A DNA stretch of 64,000 nt from Bifidobacterium subtile (GTDB lineage: Bacteria > Actinomycetota > Actinomycetes > Actinomycetales > Bifidobacteriaceae): contig NZ_JGZR01000003.1 in NCBI RefSeq assembly GCF_000741775.1, positions 62,001 to 126,000 of the forward strand. Direction: 5' to 3'. The notes under the pieces were generated by a model, which saw only the letters and a list, made by a program, of their open reading frames with translations, did no database searches and was not told the DNA's origin. Position numbers and translations under genes: made by a program. Below, in pieces: positions 54,587 to 63,610 of this stretch (position 1 is the first letter of the stretch; each line of letters opens with the position of its first letter).

Positions 54587-55483
54587 TCACCGGCCATGCT
54601 TCGACCCGTTGGAGTTCTGCCCGTTCGCATACTCTTGCGCGGAAGCCTTGTGCGCCGGACCGCGAGACTGGTCCGCTATGTGAGGCTGCGCCGGCTTGTC
54701 GGCCATGAGCTGGGCGACTGTGGGTGCTGCGCCGCTTCGGGTGGCGCGTTCGCGTTCCTCCATGAGCAGCTCGCTCATGCGTTCGGCGGCAGGATCGTTC
54801 TCATCGGCCACGATGCGCCCGTCTGCGAAGACGATGGCGCGATCGGCGTAGGAAGCGGCGATCGCGTCATGGGTGACCATGATGATGGTCTGGCTCAGCT
54901 CCTTGACCGACCGTTTGAGGAAGCTCAGGACTTCGGCGCTGGAGACCGAGTCGAGGTTGCCGGTCGGCTCGTCGGCGAAGACGACTGCGGGCTTGCTGAT
55001 CAGCGCACGGGCGATGGCGACGCGCTGCTGCTGTCCGCCGGACAATTCATTGGGCCGGTGCTCCAGACGGCTTTCAAGACCCAAGGTCTCGACCAGCACC
55101 TTGAACCATGAGCGGTCGGGCTTCTCGCCAGCCAGGGTCAGGGGCATCAGGATGTTCTGTTCGGCGCTGAACATCGGCAGCAGATTGAAGCTTTGGAAGA
55201 TGAACCCGATGCGATGCCGCCGCAGCAGCGTCAGCTGGCTGTCGTTCATCGCGGTCAGATCGGCCCCGTCGAAGATGATCTTGCCGCCGCTGGCCGAGTC
55301 AAGGCCGGCCAATGTGTGCATCAGCGTGGATTTGCCGGAGCCGGAAGGGCCCATGATCGCAGTGAATCGCCCCTGCTCGAAGCTGATGTTCACGCCGCGC
55401 AGCGCGTGGACCGCATTCTCGCCGCGGCCATAGTCCTTCATGAGATCGATGGCTTCGATTGCCACCGGGTTGCTTCTTGTCAT
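54587..55483 (-). CDS. ABC exporter ATP-binding protein
   Basis: The ATPase of the FtsX-type exporter has Walker [13 protein letters not shown], the signature [16 protein letters not shown] and Walker B VVFADEP. The C-terminal 60 residues are a low-complexity, Ala/Gln/Ser-rich tail that is not part of the fold. GGAGAGCGAAGCG precedes the ATG. The 156-base gap to the permease gene has no other feature. Confidence 0.9.
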   Translation of the reverse strand: MTRSNPVAIEAIDLMKDYGRGENAVHALRGVNISFEQGRFTAIMGPSGSGKSTLMHTLAGLDSASGGKIIFDGADLTAMNDSQLTLLRRHRIGFIFQSFNLLPMFSAEQNILMPLTLAGEKPDRSWFKVLVETLGLESRLEHRPNELSGGQQQRVAIARALISKPAVVFADEPTGNLDSVSSAEVLSFLKRSVKELSQTIIMVTHDAIAASYADRAIVFADGRIVADENDPAAERMSELLMEERERATRSGAAPTVAQLMADKPAQPHIADQSRGPAHKASAQEYANGQNSNGSKHGR

Positions 55484-55593
55484 CGCTTCGCTCTCCTCGC
55501 GTTATCGGTGTTCTGTTGCGGAACATTGTTGTTCGGAACACCTTTTACGCTACGCAAGCAAGCGGTCGGGCGACATCATGCGCAAGACCGAAA

Positions 55594-55641
55594 AGTCGGA
55601 GCCCTTCTCTCATCCTTACGAATGAGGGAAGGGCTCCGACT
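55594..55641 (-). terminator. Intrinsic terminator of the amino-acid transporter genes
   Basis: Arms 55594-55613 and 55622-55641 form a 20-bp stem (outer AGTCGGAGCCC), with one mismatch-type pair and an 8-base loop. On the minus strand TTTTC follows. It lies about 135 bases after the stop of the glnQ-like gene. Confidence 0.85.
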
Positions 55642-55775
55642 CGTGAAAAGAGCAAGCGGGAACTCTAGGGGCTGAACGCGGTTGTTTATGTTCCGGCTCG
55701 ACGCCATGGCAGTCAGCCATTTCTTAAGTCAGGCGCTGCTGTGATATAGGGAAGAATGACAATGCACTGACAATG

Positions 55776-56561
55776 CTAGAGCACCTGCGACAGGAAGTGG
55801 CGCAGGCGATCGGACTTGGGTGCCTCAAACACCTGGTCCGGATGGCCGGACTCGATGATTCGCCCTTCGTCCATGAACATCACCTGTTCGGCGACCGATC
55901 GCGCGAAACCCATTTCGTGGGTCACGACCACCAGCGTCATGCCCGAGTCCGCAAGCTCAGTAATAGTGCCGAGGACGCCCTTCACAAGCTCGGGGTCGAG
56001 CGCCGAAGTGGCCTCATCGAAAAGCATCACCTCGGGATCCATCGCGAGCGCCCGAGCGATGGCGACGCGCTGCTGCTGCCCGCCGGACAGGCTCGCGGGG
56101 CGCGAGTCCGCCTTGTGGGCAAGCCCGACCCTGTCGAGTTCGAGCAGCGCACGCTCGTTCGCCTCGTCCTTTCCAAGCCCTTTGAGCTTGATCAGACCGA
56201 GCGTGACGTTCTCGCGCACGGTCTTGTGCGGAAACAGGTTGAAATGCTGAAACACCATGCCCACACGCTGCCGCAGCTTGTCGGGATTGTCGCTGAGAAC
56301 CGAACGGCCATCGAGCAGCACGTCGCCTGAATCTGGTTCGGCGAGCCGATTGACGATGCGCAGCGTCGTCGATTTGCCCGACCCCGAGGGGCCGATGAGG
56401 CAGGCGGTCGTTGCGGCGGGCACCTCAAAGCTGATGCCACGCAACACCTTATTCGAGCCGAAGGCGAGGTGAACATCGTTGAGTGCGACGCTGACGCCCT
56501 TGCGCTGCGGAGTCGCCGTCTTTGATTTGTTGGTCACGGCGGTTGTTTCGTTCACGGTCAT
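55776..56561 (-). CDS. glnQ: Polar amino-acid ABC importer ATP-binding protein
   Basis: This ATPase of a polar amino-acid importer has 261 residues. Walker A is [17 protein letters not shown], the signature is [16 protein letters not shown], and Walker B is VMLFDEATSALDPELV, as in GlnQ and HisP. A short N-terminal extension (25 residues) precedes the domain. It follows the binding-protein/permease fusion gene by 11 bases and shares its transcript. The amino acid carried is not fixed by the sequence; glutamine or glutamate is likely. Confidence 0.88.
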   Translation of the reverse strand: MTVNETTAVTNKSKTATPQRKGVSVALNDVHLAFGSNKVLRGISFEVPAATTACLIGPSGSGKSTTLRIVNRLAEPDSGDVLLDGRSVLSDNPDKLRQRVGMVFQHFNLFPHKTVRENVTLGLIKLKGLGKDEANERALLELDRVGLAHKADSRPASLSGGQQQRVAIARALAMDPEVMLFDEATSALDPELVKGVLGTITELADSGMTLVVVTHEMGFARSVAEQVMFMDEGRIIESGHPDQVFEAPKSDRLRHFLSQVL

Positions 56562-56572
56562 TATGCCTGCAC

Positions 56573-58243
56573 CTACTTCTGTGTTTCGCTATCCGTTGCG
56601 CCTGCGATGCCGCGAGCCTCAGCATCGCCCGGCACCTGCTCGTCGGAATCCTGCTTCATCGGCCTGCCGTCGCGCAGCCGCTTATCGATGTGGTTCACAT
56701 AATGGGTCAACGGCACGGTAATCGCAAGATAGAACAGCCCGGCGAGCACCAGCGCCGACTGGTTGCCGCTGTTCGCGGCAGCGTCGGCACCGATTCTGAA
56801 CAACTCGCGCTGGCTGGCGAGAAGACCTAGGAAGTAGATCAGCGAGGAATCTTTGATGAGCGCGATGAACTGATTCACGAGCGCAGGCAGCACCCGCCTG
56901 ATGCCCTGCGGAATCACGACAAGACGCATCGACGCGCCACTCGAGAAACCAATCGCGCGAGCTGCCTCGTTCTGTCCCTTGTCGACGCTTTGAATGCCGG
57001 ATCGGAAAATCTCGCCGATGTAGGCGCTCGCGATCAGAGACAGGGCGAGGATGCCCAGCGGATAGGGATTTGGACCCCACAACTCGATGCCGAGCGGGGC
57101 GAATCCGACGCCGATCAGCAGGATGGTGACTGCAGCGGGCAGGCCTCGGAAGATATCGGTGTAGACCCGCGCGGGCCACCGCAGCCAGCGGTGTCGAGAC
57201 AGACCTGCGACCGCGAGCAAAAGACCTAGAATCGTGCCGATGACGCCTGATGTCACCGCGAGTATCAGCGTGTTCGGAAGCCCTACTTTCAGGAGGTCGG
57301 GGAAGGCCTTCTTCATGGCATTGAAATCGAAGAACGCCGACCAGACCGATCCCAGCGAGCTGCCGCCGGCCGAGCTGGCCCTATTGCTCGTGGGTTTTTC
57401 GACGGAGCCCTTCCCTGAGCCCGGCACGAATTCCTTCGGAATCGCGCGTCCCGGGTAATACTGTTTTTGCAGCTTCAACCAGGTGCCGTCGGCGATGACC
57501 TCGTCGAGGCCCTTGTTCATTGCCTCGCGCAGGGCGTCGTTGCCTGGCGCCACGGCATATGCCATGCCGCCGGGATCGAGCACCGAATCGACCGCAGCAA
57601 GCTTGCCGCCGGACTCTTTGGCGCTTTTCTCGCCGATCTCGGCAGGAGCAATTCATGCGGCGGCCCCGCCCGTGCGCAGCTGGTTGAGCGCCGCGTTGTA
57701 GTCATTGACGCGAACCGGGTTCAGCTTCTTGCGGGTCGCATAGTCGTCTTGCACCGTTCCCTGCACCACGGCGACGCGCTTGCCCGCCAAATCGTTGAAC
57801 GACTTGACAGGAGAGCCGGCCGGGGCGATAAGACCCAAGTAGCCGAAGTCATAGCGGTTTGTGAAATCGACGGTCTGCTTTCGCGCTTCCGTGATGCTGA
57901 TGGAGGAGGAACCGACATCGAATTTGCCGCGCGCCACCTGCGTCAGCAGCGAACTGAACTCGGTGCCGACAAACTCAACCTTCAAGTTGAGCTTCTTGGC
58001 GACAGCAACCAGCAGATCGTTGTCGAAGCCAGTGAACTTGCCGTCTTTGAGGTACACGTTTGGCGGCGCGTCGGTTAGCGTGCCAGTAAGCAGCACGCCC
58101 GGCTCGACGAGACCGTATGGGTTGTCCTTCGAATTACTCGAAGAGCCCGCCGCCATAGCGGGACCGCCGCCGATGAGCGCTACAAACGAGAGCACGGCGG
58201 CCAAAACTATCGAGGCAGCGAAGAATCGCCTAACCTTTGTCAT
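56573..58243 (-). pseudogene. Amino-acid ABC importer: binding protein fused to permease, interrupted by one TGA
   Basis: One continuous frame of 556 codons encodes a signal peptide (ASIVLAAVLSFVALIGGG), a family 3 solute-binding domain (VYLKDGKFTGFDNDLLVAVAKKL, ISITEARKQTVDFTNRYDFGY), and a His/Glu-type permease with the EAA-like stretch NEAARAIGFSSGASMRLVVIPQGIRRVLP. Codon 197 is TGA (57653-57655) in a place where tryptophan would fit: GGAAA, stop, IAPAEIGEKS. The frame is open on both sides. The start is ATG 58243, after GAAGGGG. The fusion matches GlnP-type importers. As written, the product ends early; a restart at GTG 57583 would yield the permease alone. Confidence 0.85.
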
Positions 58244-58483
58244 CACAACCCCTTCAAAACTAAGCTGCCCGCCCAGACTATTGCGTCTCTGGACGAGCAG
58301 CTTGGTTCCCATTAACCCTGAATTCGCCGGAAAAGGAAGGCACTACAGATCCTGCGCCAACACCTGCGCCGCGCCAAGAAAGAAACTCTCAAACACCATG
58401 TTGAGTTCCTATAAGCCGCGGGCGGCTATTATGCTGCGAATGCGATCATGCCATCTAATGCCGTGATGTCAAGGACTGCGGCG

Positions 58484-59800
58484 TCATTTCGCCAGACCGG
58501 ATTCGCGCAATGCCTCGAATCCACCCTTCAGATCATCGAGGATATCATCGATGTTCTCGGTGCCGATCGACAGGCGAATCGTGCCCTCGTGGATGCCCTG
58601 ATCCTCCAGCTCCTCAGCGGTCTCCTGCGAATGGGTGGTCGAAGCCGGGTGGATCACGAGGCTCTTCACGTCGGCGACGTTGGCGAGCAGACTGAACAGG
58701 TGCAGGTTGTTGATGAACACGCGCGCCGCATCCTTGCCGCCCTTGATTTCGAAGGTGAAGATCGAGCCGGCGCCGTTCGGGAAGTACTTGAGGTAGAGCT
58801 CATGGTCGCGCCTGCCTTCGATGCTGGGGTGCGAGATCGACTCCACCTCCGGCACGGTTTGCAGGTACTTGACGACCTTGAGGGCGTTCTCGACGTGGCG
58901 CTCGACGCGCAGCGAGAGCGTCTCGGTGCCCTGCAGCAGCAGGAAGGCCGCGAAGGGGCTGAGCGTGGCGCCGGTGTCGCGCAGCAGAATCGCGCGGATG
59001 CGGGTGACGTAGGCCGCGCCGCCCAGCGCTTCGTAGAAGTTGAGGCCGTGGTAGGAGGGGTCCGGCTCGGTGAGCGTCGGGAACTTACCCGGCACTTCGG
59101 CCCAGTTGAACGTGCCGCCCTCGACGACTACACCGCCCAGCGTGGTGCCGTGGCCGCCGATGAACTTCGTCGCGGATTCCACGACGACGTCCGCGCCGTG
59201 CTCGAGCGGGCGGAAGAGGTACGGCGTGGCGAAGGTGTTGTCGACGATCACCGGCAGATGGTGGCGGTGCGCGATTTCGGCGATAGCTTCGAAGTCAGGC
59301 AGATCGGCGTTCGGGTTGCCGAAGGTCTCGAAGTAGACGAGCTTGGTGTTCTCCTGGATGGCGTCCTCGAAGTTCTGCGGAACCTCCGGATCGACGAAGG
59401 TGGTGGTGATGCCGTCGCGCGGCAGCGTGTGGCGGAAGAGGTTGTAGGTGCCGCCGTAGATGTTCTTCGAGGAGACCAGGTGATCGCCGGACTGCGTGAT
59501 GTTGCGCACCGCGTATTCGACTGCAGCCGCGCCGGAAGCGACGGCCAGGCCCGCAGTGCCGCCTTCGAGCGCCGCGATGCGGTCTTCGAACACGCCTTGC
59601 GTGGAGTTGGTCAGGCGGCCGTAGATGTTGCCGGGATCCGCCAGACCGAATCGCGCCTCGGCATGATCGAAGTCGTGGAACACGTAGCTCGTGGTGGCAT
59701 AGATCGGGACGGCTCGCGAATCGGTCACGGAGTCGGCCTGCTCCTGGCCGACATGCAGCTGCAGGGTCTCGAAACGGTACTGATGGTTGTTCTCGCTCAT
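58484..59800 (-). CDS. metY: O-acetylhomoserine sulfhydrylase / aminocarboxypropyltransferase
   Basis: This PLP-dependent enzyme of the Cys/Met metabolism family has 438 residues. It makes homocysteine or related products from O-acetylhomoserine and sulfide. The PLP lysine is in SATKFIGGHGTTLGG, and FETFGNPNADLPD and SIGTENIDDILDDL are family stretches. AGAGGACGCC precedes the ATG. The gene for a pyridoxal kinase is divergent from it, so cofactor supply and enzyme are neighbours. Confidence 0.93.
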   Translation of the reverse strand: MSENNHQYRFETLQLHVGQEQADSVTDSRAVPIYATTSYVFHDFDHAEARFGLADPGNIYGRLTNSTQGVFEDRIAALEGGTAGLAVASGAAAVEYAVRNITQSGDHLVSSKNIYGGTYNLFRHTLPRDGITTTFVDPEVPQNFEDAIQENTKLVYFETFGNPNADLPDFEAIAEIAHRHHLPVIVDNTFATPYLFRPLEHGADVVVESATKFIGGHGTTLGGVVVEGGTFNWAEVPGKFPTLTEPDPSYHGLNFYEALGGAAYVTRIRAILLRDTGATLSPFAAFLLLQGTETLSLRVERHVENALKVVKYLQTVPEVESISHPSIEGRRDHELYLKYFPNGAGSIFTFEIKGGKDAARVFINNLHLFSLLANVADVKSLVIHPASTTHSQETAEELEDQGIHEGTIRLSIGTENIDDILDDLKGGFEALRESGLAK

Positions 59801-60170
59801 GGCGTCCTCTTTTGTTCTCTGTTGGCGTGTTGTGAAACGTTGGCCCGCTTCGTCGGGCCGCTATGGGCGGCTGGCGAAGCGATAACCTGAGATTACGACG
59901 TGCACGGACTCGACGGCAAGCTGACCGATATCGCATTCTTTTATAACCGATTAGCAAACGTTGCGATACGTGGTTTTATACGGAGAATTTCGTTGCCGGA
60001 AGCTTCGTCAGAAGGTGCAAAGCCCGCTCGACACGCCGAACGGACGCATGGCGAAAACGCCTCGTAGCGGCGCACGGCTAGGGTCTAAAGTCGTATACGA
60101 CGAATCCCGTCCGGGCGAGATCTGATCCGAATCTCCCGGACGCTGGCCGAGCGCAATAGAAAGGCTATTC
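59801..60170. promoter_or_regulatory. Shared upstream region of metY and the pyridoxal kinase gene
   Basis: GGCCCG and CGGGCC form a small hairpin at 59842-59859 on the metY leader. TTATAAAA on the minus strand near 59940 is a -10-like element. GTCGTATACGAC (60090-60101) is a perfect 12-bp palindrome. CGTCCGGGCGAGAT (60108-60121) pairs with ATCTCCCGGACG (60131-60142) with a two-base bulge, just before the kinase ribosome site. I looked for a SAM riboswitch and did not find one. Confidence 0.4.
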
Positions 60171-61055
60171 ATGACTCAGGATGCTCAGGATGTGACATTG
60201 TTCGAACGCGATCCGCGCTATATTCCGCGCGTCGCGGCGGTGCACGACATGTGCGGCTACGGCAAGTGCTCGCTGACGGCGGCGATTCCGATTCTTTCGG
60301 CGGCCGGCTGCGACGTCTGCCCGGTGCCGACCGCCCTGTTCTCGGCCCATACCAAGTACAAGGTGTTCACCTTCCACGACACCACGGAGATCTTGAGCGG
60401 GTACCTCGACGCCTGGAAGCAGGAGGACGTCGATCTCGACGGCGTCTACAGCGGCTTCCTCGGCTCGGCCGAGCAGGTGGCCATCATCCAGCGGCTGTAT
60501 CGCGAGTATCCCAAGGCGCTGCATCTGGTCGACCCGGTGATGGGCGATGGCGGCGAAATGTACCCGACCTACACCGAAGAGCTGTGCCGCGCCACGGCTC
60601 AACTGGCCGACGGCGCGGATGTGCTGATGCCGAATCTGACCGAAGCCGGTCTGCTCACCGGTCGCGAGTACGCCGGGCAGAATCTTGACGACGCGCAGGT
60701 GGACGCCGTGCTGCAGGCGCTGCTCGACCTCGGCGCCAAGAACGTCGTGCTCAAGGGCATCGATCGCGGCGACGGGCAGCTGCGCAACTATGTGGCAAGC
60801 GCTGCTACTGGCGTTGCGGCCAAGCGCGAGCTGGCGCACGAGAAGCTGCCCTTCATGATTCACGGCACCGGCGACGCCTTCGCTTCGGCGCTGTGCGGAG
60901 CGGTGATGGCCGGACGCACGCTTGTGGAGTCGGCGCGGATCGCCGGCGAATTCGTGCGCCATGCGATGCAGAGCACCCGCAACCAGCCGCATTACGAGGA
61001 TCGCGGCGTGAGCTTCGAGCTCAATCTGGGCGAGCTGGCTTCGCTGGTGAAGTAA
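60171..61055 (+). CDS. pdxY: Pyridoxal/pyridoxine/pyridoxamine kinase
   Basis: This protein makes pyridoxal 5'-phosphate and related vitamers in the salvage pathway. It has 294 residues of the ribokinase-like fold. Characteristic stretches are AAVHDMCGYGKCSLTAAIPIL, HLVDPVMGDGGEMYPTY, PNLTEAGLLTG and the catalytic GTGDAFASALCGAVMAG. The ATG follows GAAAGGCTATTC. It is divergent from metY, a PLP enzyme, and may be co-regulated with it. Confidence 0.9.
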   Translation: MTQDAQDVTLFERDPRYIPRVAAVHDMCGYGKCSLTAAIPILSAAGCDVCPVPTALFSAHTKYKVFTFHDTTEILSGYLDAWKQEDVDLDGVYSGFLGSAEQVAIIQRLYREYPKALHLVDPVMGDGGEMYPTYTEELCRATAQLADGADVLMPNLTEAGLLTGREYAGQNLDDAQVDAVLQALLDLGAKNVVLKGIDRGDGQLRNYVASAATGVAAKRELAHEKLPFMIHGTGDAFASALCGAVMAGRTLVESARIAGEFVRHAMQSTRNQPHYEDRGVSFELNLGELASLVK

Positions 61056-61112
61056 GGCGCGGATGCGTCTGGGCTGGTCCGGTCTGGACGGGGGTGGCTG
61101 CAATGCACCCCG

Positions 61113-61229
61113 GCAGCGTACGTTATCCAGCATGCTTGTGCGGTTCGTATTGGAAAACGTGCGCTGATCGGTGGTTATCGTACGTTTTCTGATACGAGGT
61201 CCTGAAACACGCCATGAAACGTACGCTGC
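61113..61229. repeat. Nested dyads with ACGTACG cores
   Basis: GCAGCGTACGTT (61113-61124) is mirrored exactly at 61218-61229. Within it, CGTATTGGAAAACGTGCG (61146-61163) pairs with 61179-61196 at 15 of 18 positions. It lies in the 384-base gap after the kinase gene, just before a cluster of DnaA boxes. Confidence 0.6.
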
Positions 61230-61325
61230 GGACGACTGGGCAATAGCGGCGAGCAGCGGCTGCATATGCGCAACGCTGCGGCCACGATGCGTTCGTACGC
61301 AGTGCGGCGTACGGACGCTCGGCAT

Positions 61326-61361
61326 TGTGGATAACCCGATTTTGTCCACATCCTATCCACA
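61326..61361. promoter_or_regulatory. Cluster of three DnaA-box-like sites
   Basis: TGTGGATAA (61326-61334) is a perfect DnaA box on the minus strand. TTGTCCACA (61342-61350) and CTATCCACA (61353-61361) each differ from it at one position. Three sites in 36 bases is well above chance. They lie upstream of the UPF0102 - comM - dprA genes and could bind DnaA for transcription control or titration. Confidence 0.6.
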
Positions 61362-61439
61362 ACACGCCGGATTCGTACCCTTCGACCACATGACCTGAAA
61401 CCGCTGTGCTCGGCGAGCGTTTTCTGGTCAACTGGTTAT

Positions 61440-62078
61440 ATGAACATACAACGCATTGACACCCAGCCTCGTACCGAGATGCAGTCGCTCGCCGACACGC
61501 AATCGCCTGCCGCCGCACAGTATTTTGCCAACGGGCAGCGCATCGGTTCGCAAGGCATCAGCACGCATCTCCTCGACGCACGGCCTGGCAACATACAGAC
61601 CATTAATCCATCTCAAGCCGAAATAACCCCTACCGCTACGATTCCCGGCATCGAATCCCCGGCTCTGGCAGCGGCGAGTGCGCTGCAGGATCTGTCCGCA
61701 CATCTGCGCGATGCAACGCTCTCCCCCGCGCGTTTCGGCGTTCTCGGCGAGGAGTACGCCGCAGCATGGCTGGCCAGACGCGGATGGTCGACTCTTTCGC
61801 GCAACTGGCACACGCGCTACGGCGAACTGGACCTCGTCATGCTCGATCCGGAGCGCACAATCGTTTTCGTCGAGGTCAAGACCCGCCGCACCACACGCTA
61901 CGGGAGTCCGCAGGAGGCGGTGACAGCGCGAAAACGGCTGCGATTGCGCCGAGCCGGGGTGCAATGGCTGCTTGAGCCGGAGCATCGCATTGCGCATAAC
62001 GGCGTGCGCTTCGATGTGGTCAGCATTCTGCTTGAGGCAAGCGGTCCGAGCGTGCGCTATATTCCCGAGGCGTTCTAA
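61440..62078 (+). CDS. UPF0102 (YraN) family, endonuclease-like protein
   Basis: The domain at residues 95-205 has the nuclease-like pattern GVLGEEYAAAWLARRGWSTLSRNWHTRYGELDLVMLDPERTIVFVEVKTRR, with the conserved E-D-ExK residues. It is usually found next to comM and dprA, as here. The first 90 residues are low complexity and have no homology. Its role is unknown, with a link to recombination or competence inferred from context. Its stop overlaps the comM start (TAATG). Confidence 0.87.
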   Translation: MNIQRIDTQPRTEMQSLADTQSPAAAQYFANGQRIGSQGISTHLLDARPGNIQTINPSQAEITPTATIPGIESPALAAASALQDLSAHLRDATLSPARFGVLGEEYAAAWLARRGWSTLSRNWHTRYGELDLVMLDPERTIVFVEVKTRRTTRYGSPQEAVTARKRLRLRRAGVQWLLEPEHRIAHNGVRFDVVSILLEASGPSVRYIPEAF

Positions 62079-63610
62079 TGGCTATCGGCGGCGCTCTGTC
62101 GGTCGGCCTGATCGGGCTCAAGGCTTTCGTCATCCAGATACAGTCCTTCATCTCGCCCGGCCTGCCCTACTTCTCCATCATCGGACTTCCCGATGCTTCG
62201 CTGAGCGAGGCCCGCGAGCGCGTGAAATCAGCCTGCCAGGCGAGCGGTTTCTCCTGGCCGCAGACACGCGTCACCGTCAATCTCTCGCCCGCCTCGCTGC
62301 CCAAGCGCGGTTCCTCGCACGATTTGGCGATAGCCGCTAGTGTGCTCGCCGCAGCGGGCGCGATAGACGCCGAGTCCTTGGTCGACACCATCGTGCTGGG
62401 CGAGGTCAATCTCGACGGCACAGTGCTGGCGATCAACGGCCTGCTGCCGATCATGCTGCATGCCAAACAGCACGGTTTGCGCCGCATCATCGTGCCGCAC
62501 GCCAACGAGGATGAGGCCAGACTGGTCGGCGGGCTGGATACGGTCTGCGTGCGCCACGTCGGCGAGCTTATCGAGATGATGGGCGGGCATGCGAAGTACC
62601 AGCTGGCTCCCGAGCGCCGAGGCGAGGCGCACGACTTGTCGCATGGCAATCAGGCACCGATCGAACCGCAGGATATGAGCGAAGTCGTCGGACAGGAGCA
62701 TACGAAATGGGTGCTGCAGGTGGCTGCAGCCGGCGGGCATCATGTGCTGATGACCGGGCCGCCGGGCGCAGGCAAAACCATGCTCGCCTCGCGCCTGCCC
62801 GGCATCATGAGCCCGCTCGACGATGCGGAACAACTCGAAGTCGCTTCCATTCGCTCCTTGTGCGGAACATTGGGAAGTCATGGCATCAGCGATATACCGC
62901 CATTCGAGGCGCCGCACCATACAGCGTCGAACGCCGCGCTGGTCGGCGGAGGCTCGGGAGTCGCTCAGCCCGGCGCCATCACGCGGGCGCATCGCGGCGT
63001 CCTGTTCATGGACGAGGCGCCTGAATTCTCTCCTCGGGCGTTGCAGACGCTGCGCGAGCCGCTGGAATCGGGATATGTAGCGCTGTCGCGTGCCAAGGGA
63101 ACCACATATTATCCGGCGCGTTTCCAACTGGTCATGGCAGCAAATCCCTGCCCGTGCGGCTTCGGATATGGCGACGGGGAACGCTGCACGTGCCGGGAGA
63201 AGGACCGGGTGCGCTATTTTTCGCGTCTGTCCGGGCCGATTCTCGACCGCATCGATATCCAGGTGGAGGTGCCGCCTGTCGAGCGGATAACCGGTCAGCT
63301 TACGGCGCAAGGCGCGTGCAGCCGGGATATGCGCTTGGCGGTATCCAAGGCACGTGCGGCAGCGAGGGAGCGTTTCCGCGAGCGGCATTGGGGCTGCAAC
63401 GCCCAAGCGGGAGGCACTTGGCTGCGGGAGAACACCTCGCGACAGGCCGTTGAGCTGGTCAACCAAGCCTTGGAACGCAAACGGCTGAGTCTGCGCGGTG
63501 CTGACCGCGCCATGCGCCTGGCGTGGACGCTCGCCGACCTCGAAGGCAAGGACTCCCCGGGCAAATCCGAAATGATGCAGGGCATCGCGCTGCGTACGAG
63601 GCTGTCATGA
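62078..63610 (+). CDS. comM: ComM/YifB family AAA+ ATPase (Mg-chelatase-like)
   Basis: ComM is a helicase promoting branch migration during natural transformation. It has 510 residues. The N-terminal LonC-like domain (residues 1-190) has VNLSPASLPKRGSSHDLAIAA; the AAA+ core has Walker A GPPGAGKTMLASRLPGI and Walker B-type FMDEAPEFS. NPCPCGFGYGDGERCTC, a zinc-finger-like insert, and SGPILDRIDIQVEVPPV are family marks. It is tightly coupled to the genes on both sides. Confidence 0.95.
   Translation: MAIGGALSVGLIGLKAFVIQIQSFISPGLPYFSIIGLPDASLSEARERVKSACQASGFSWPQTRVTVNLSPASLPKRGSSHDLAIAASVLAAAGAIDAESLVDTIVLGEVNLDGTVLAINGLLPIMLHAKQHGLRRIIVPHANEDEARLVGGLDTVCVRHVGELIEMMGGHAKYQLAPERRGEAHDLSHGNQAPIEPQDMSEVVGQEHTKWVLQVAAAGGHHVLMTGPPGAGKTMLASRLPGIMSPLDDAEQLEVASIRSLCGTLGSHGISDIPPFEAPHHTASNAALVGGGSGVAQPGAITRAHRGVLFMDEAPEFSPRALQTLREPLESGYVALSRAKGTTYYPARFQLVMAANPCPCGFGYGDGERCTCREKDRVRYFSRLSGPILDRIDIQVEVPPVERITGQLTAQGACSRDMRLAVSKARAAARERFRERHWGCNAQAGGTWLRENTSRQAVELVNQALERKRLSLRGADRAMRLAWTLADLEGKDSPGKSEMMQGIALRTRLS

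Noticed and set aside
59801..59960. SAM or other riboswitch in the metY leader
   Set aside because: There is only one short GC hairpin near the start codon; the conserved core and pseudoknot elements could not be found.
61326..61361. Chromosomal replication origin
   Set aside because: There are only three DnaA boxes, no AT-rich unwinding region and no dnaA, dnaN or rpmH genes nearby.
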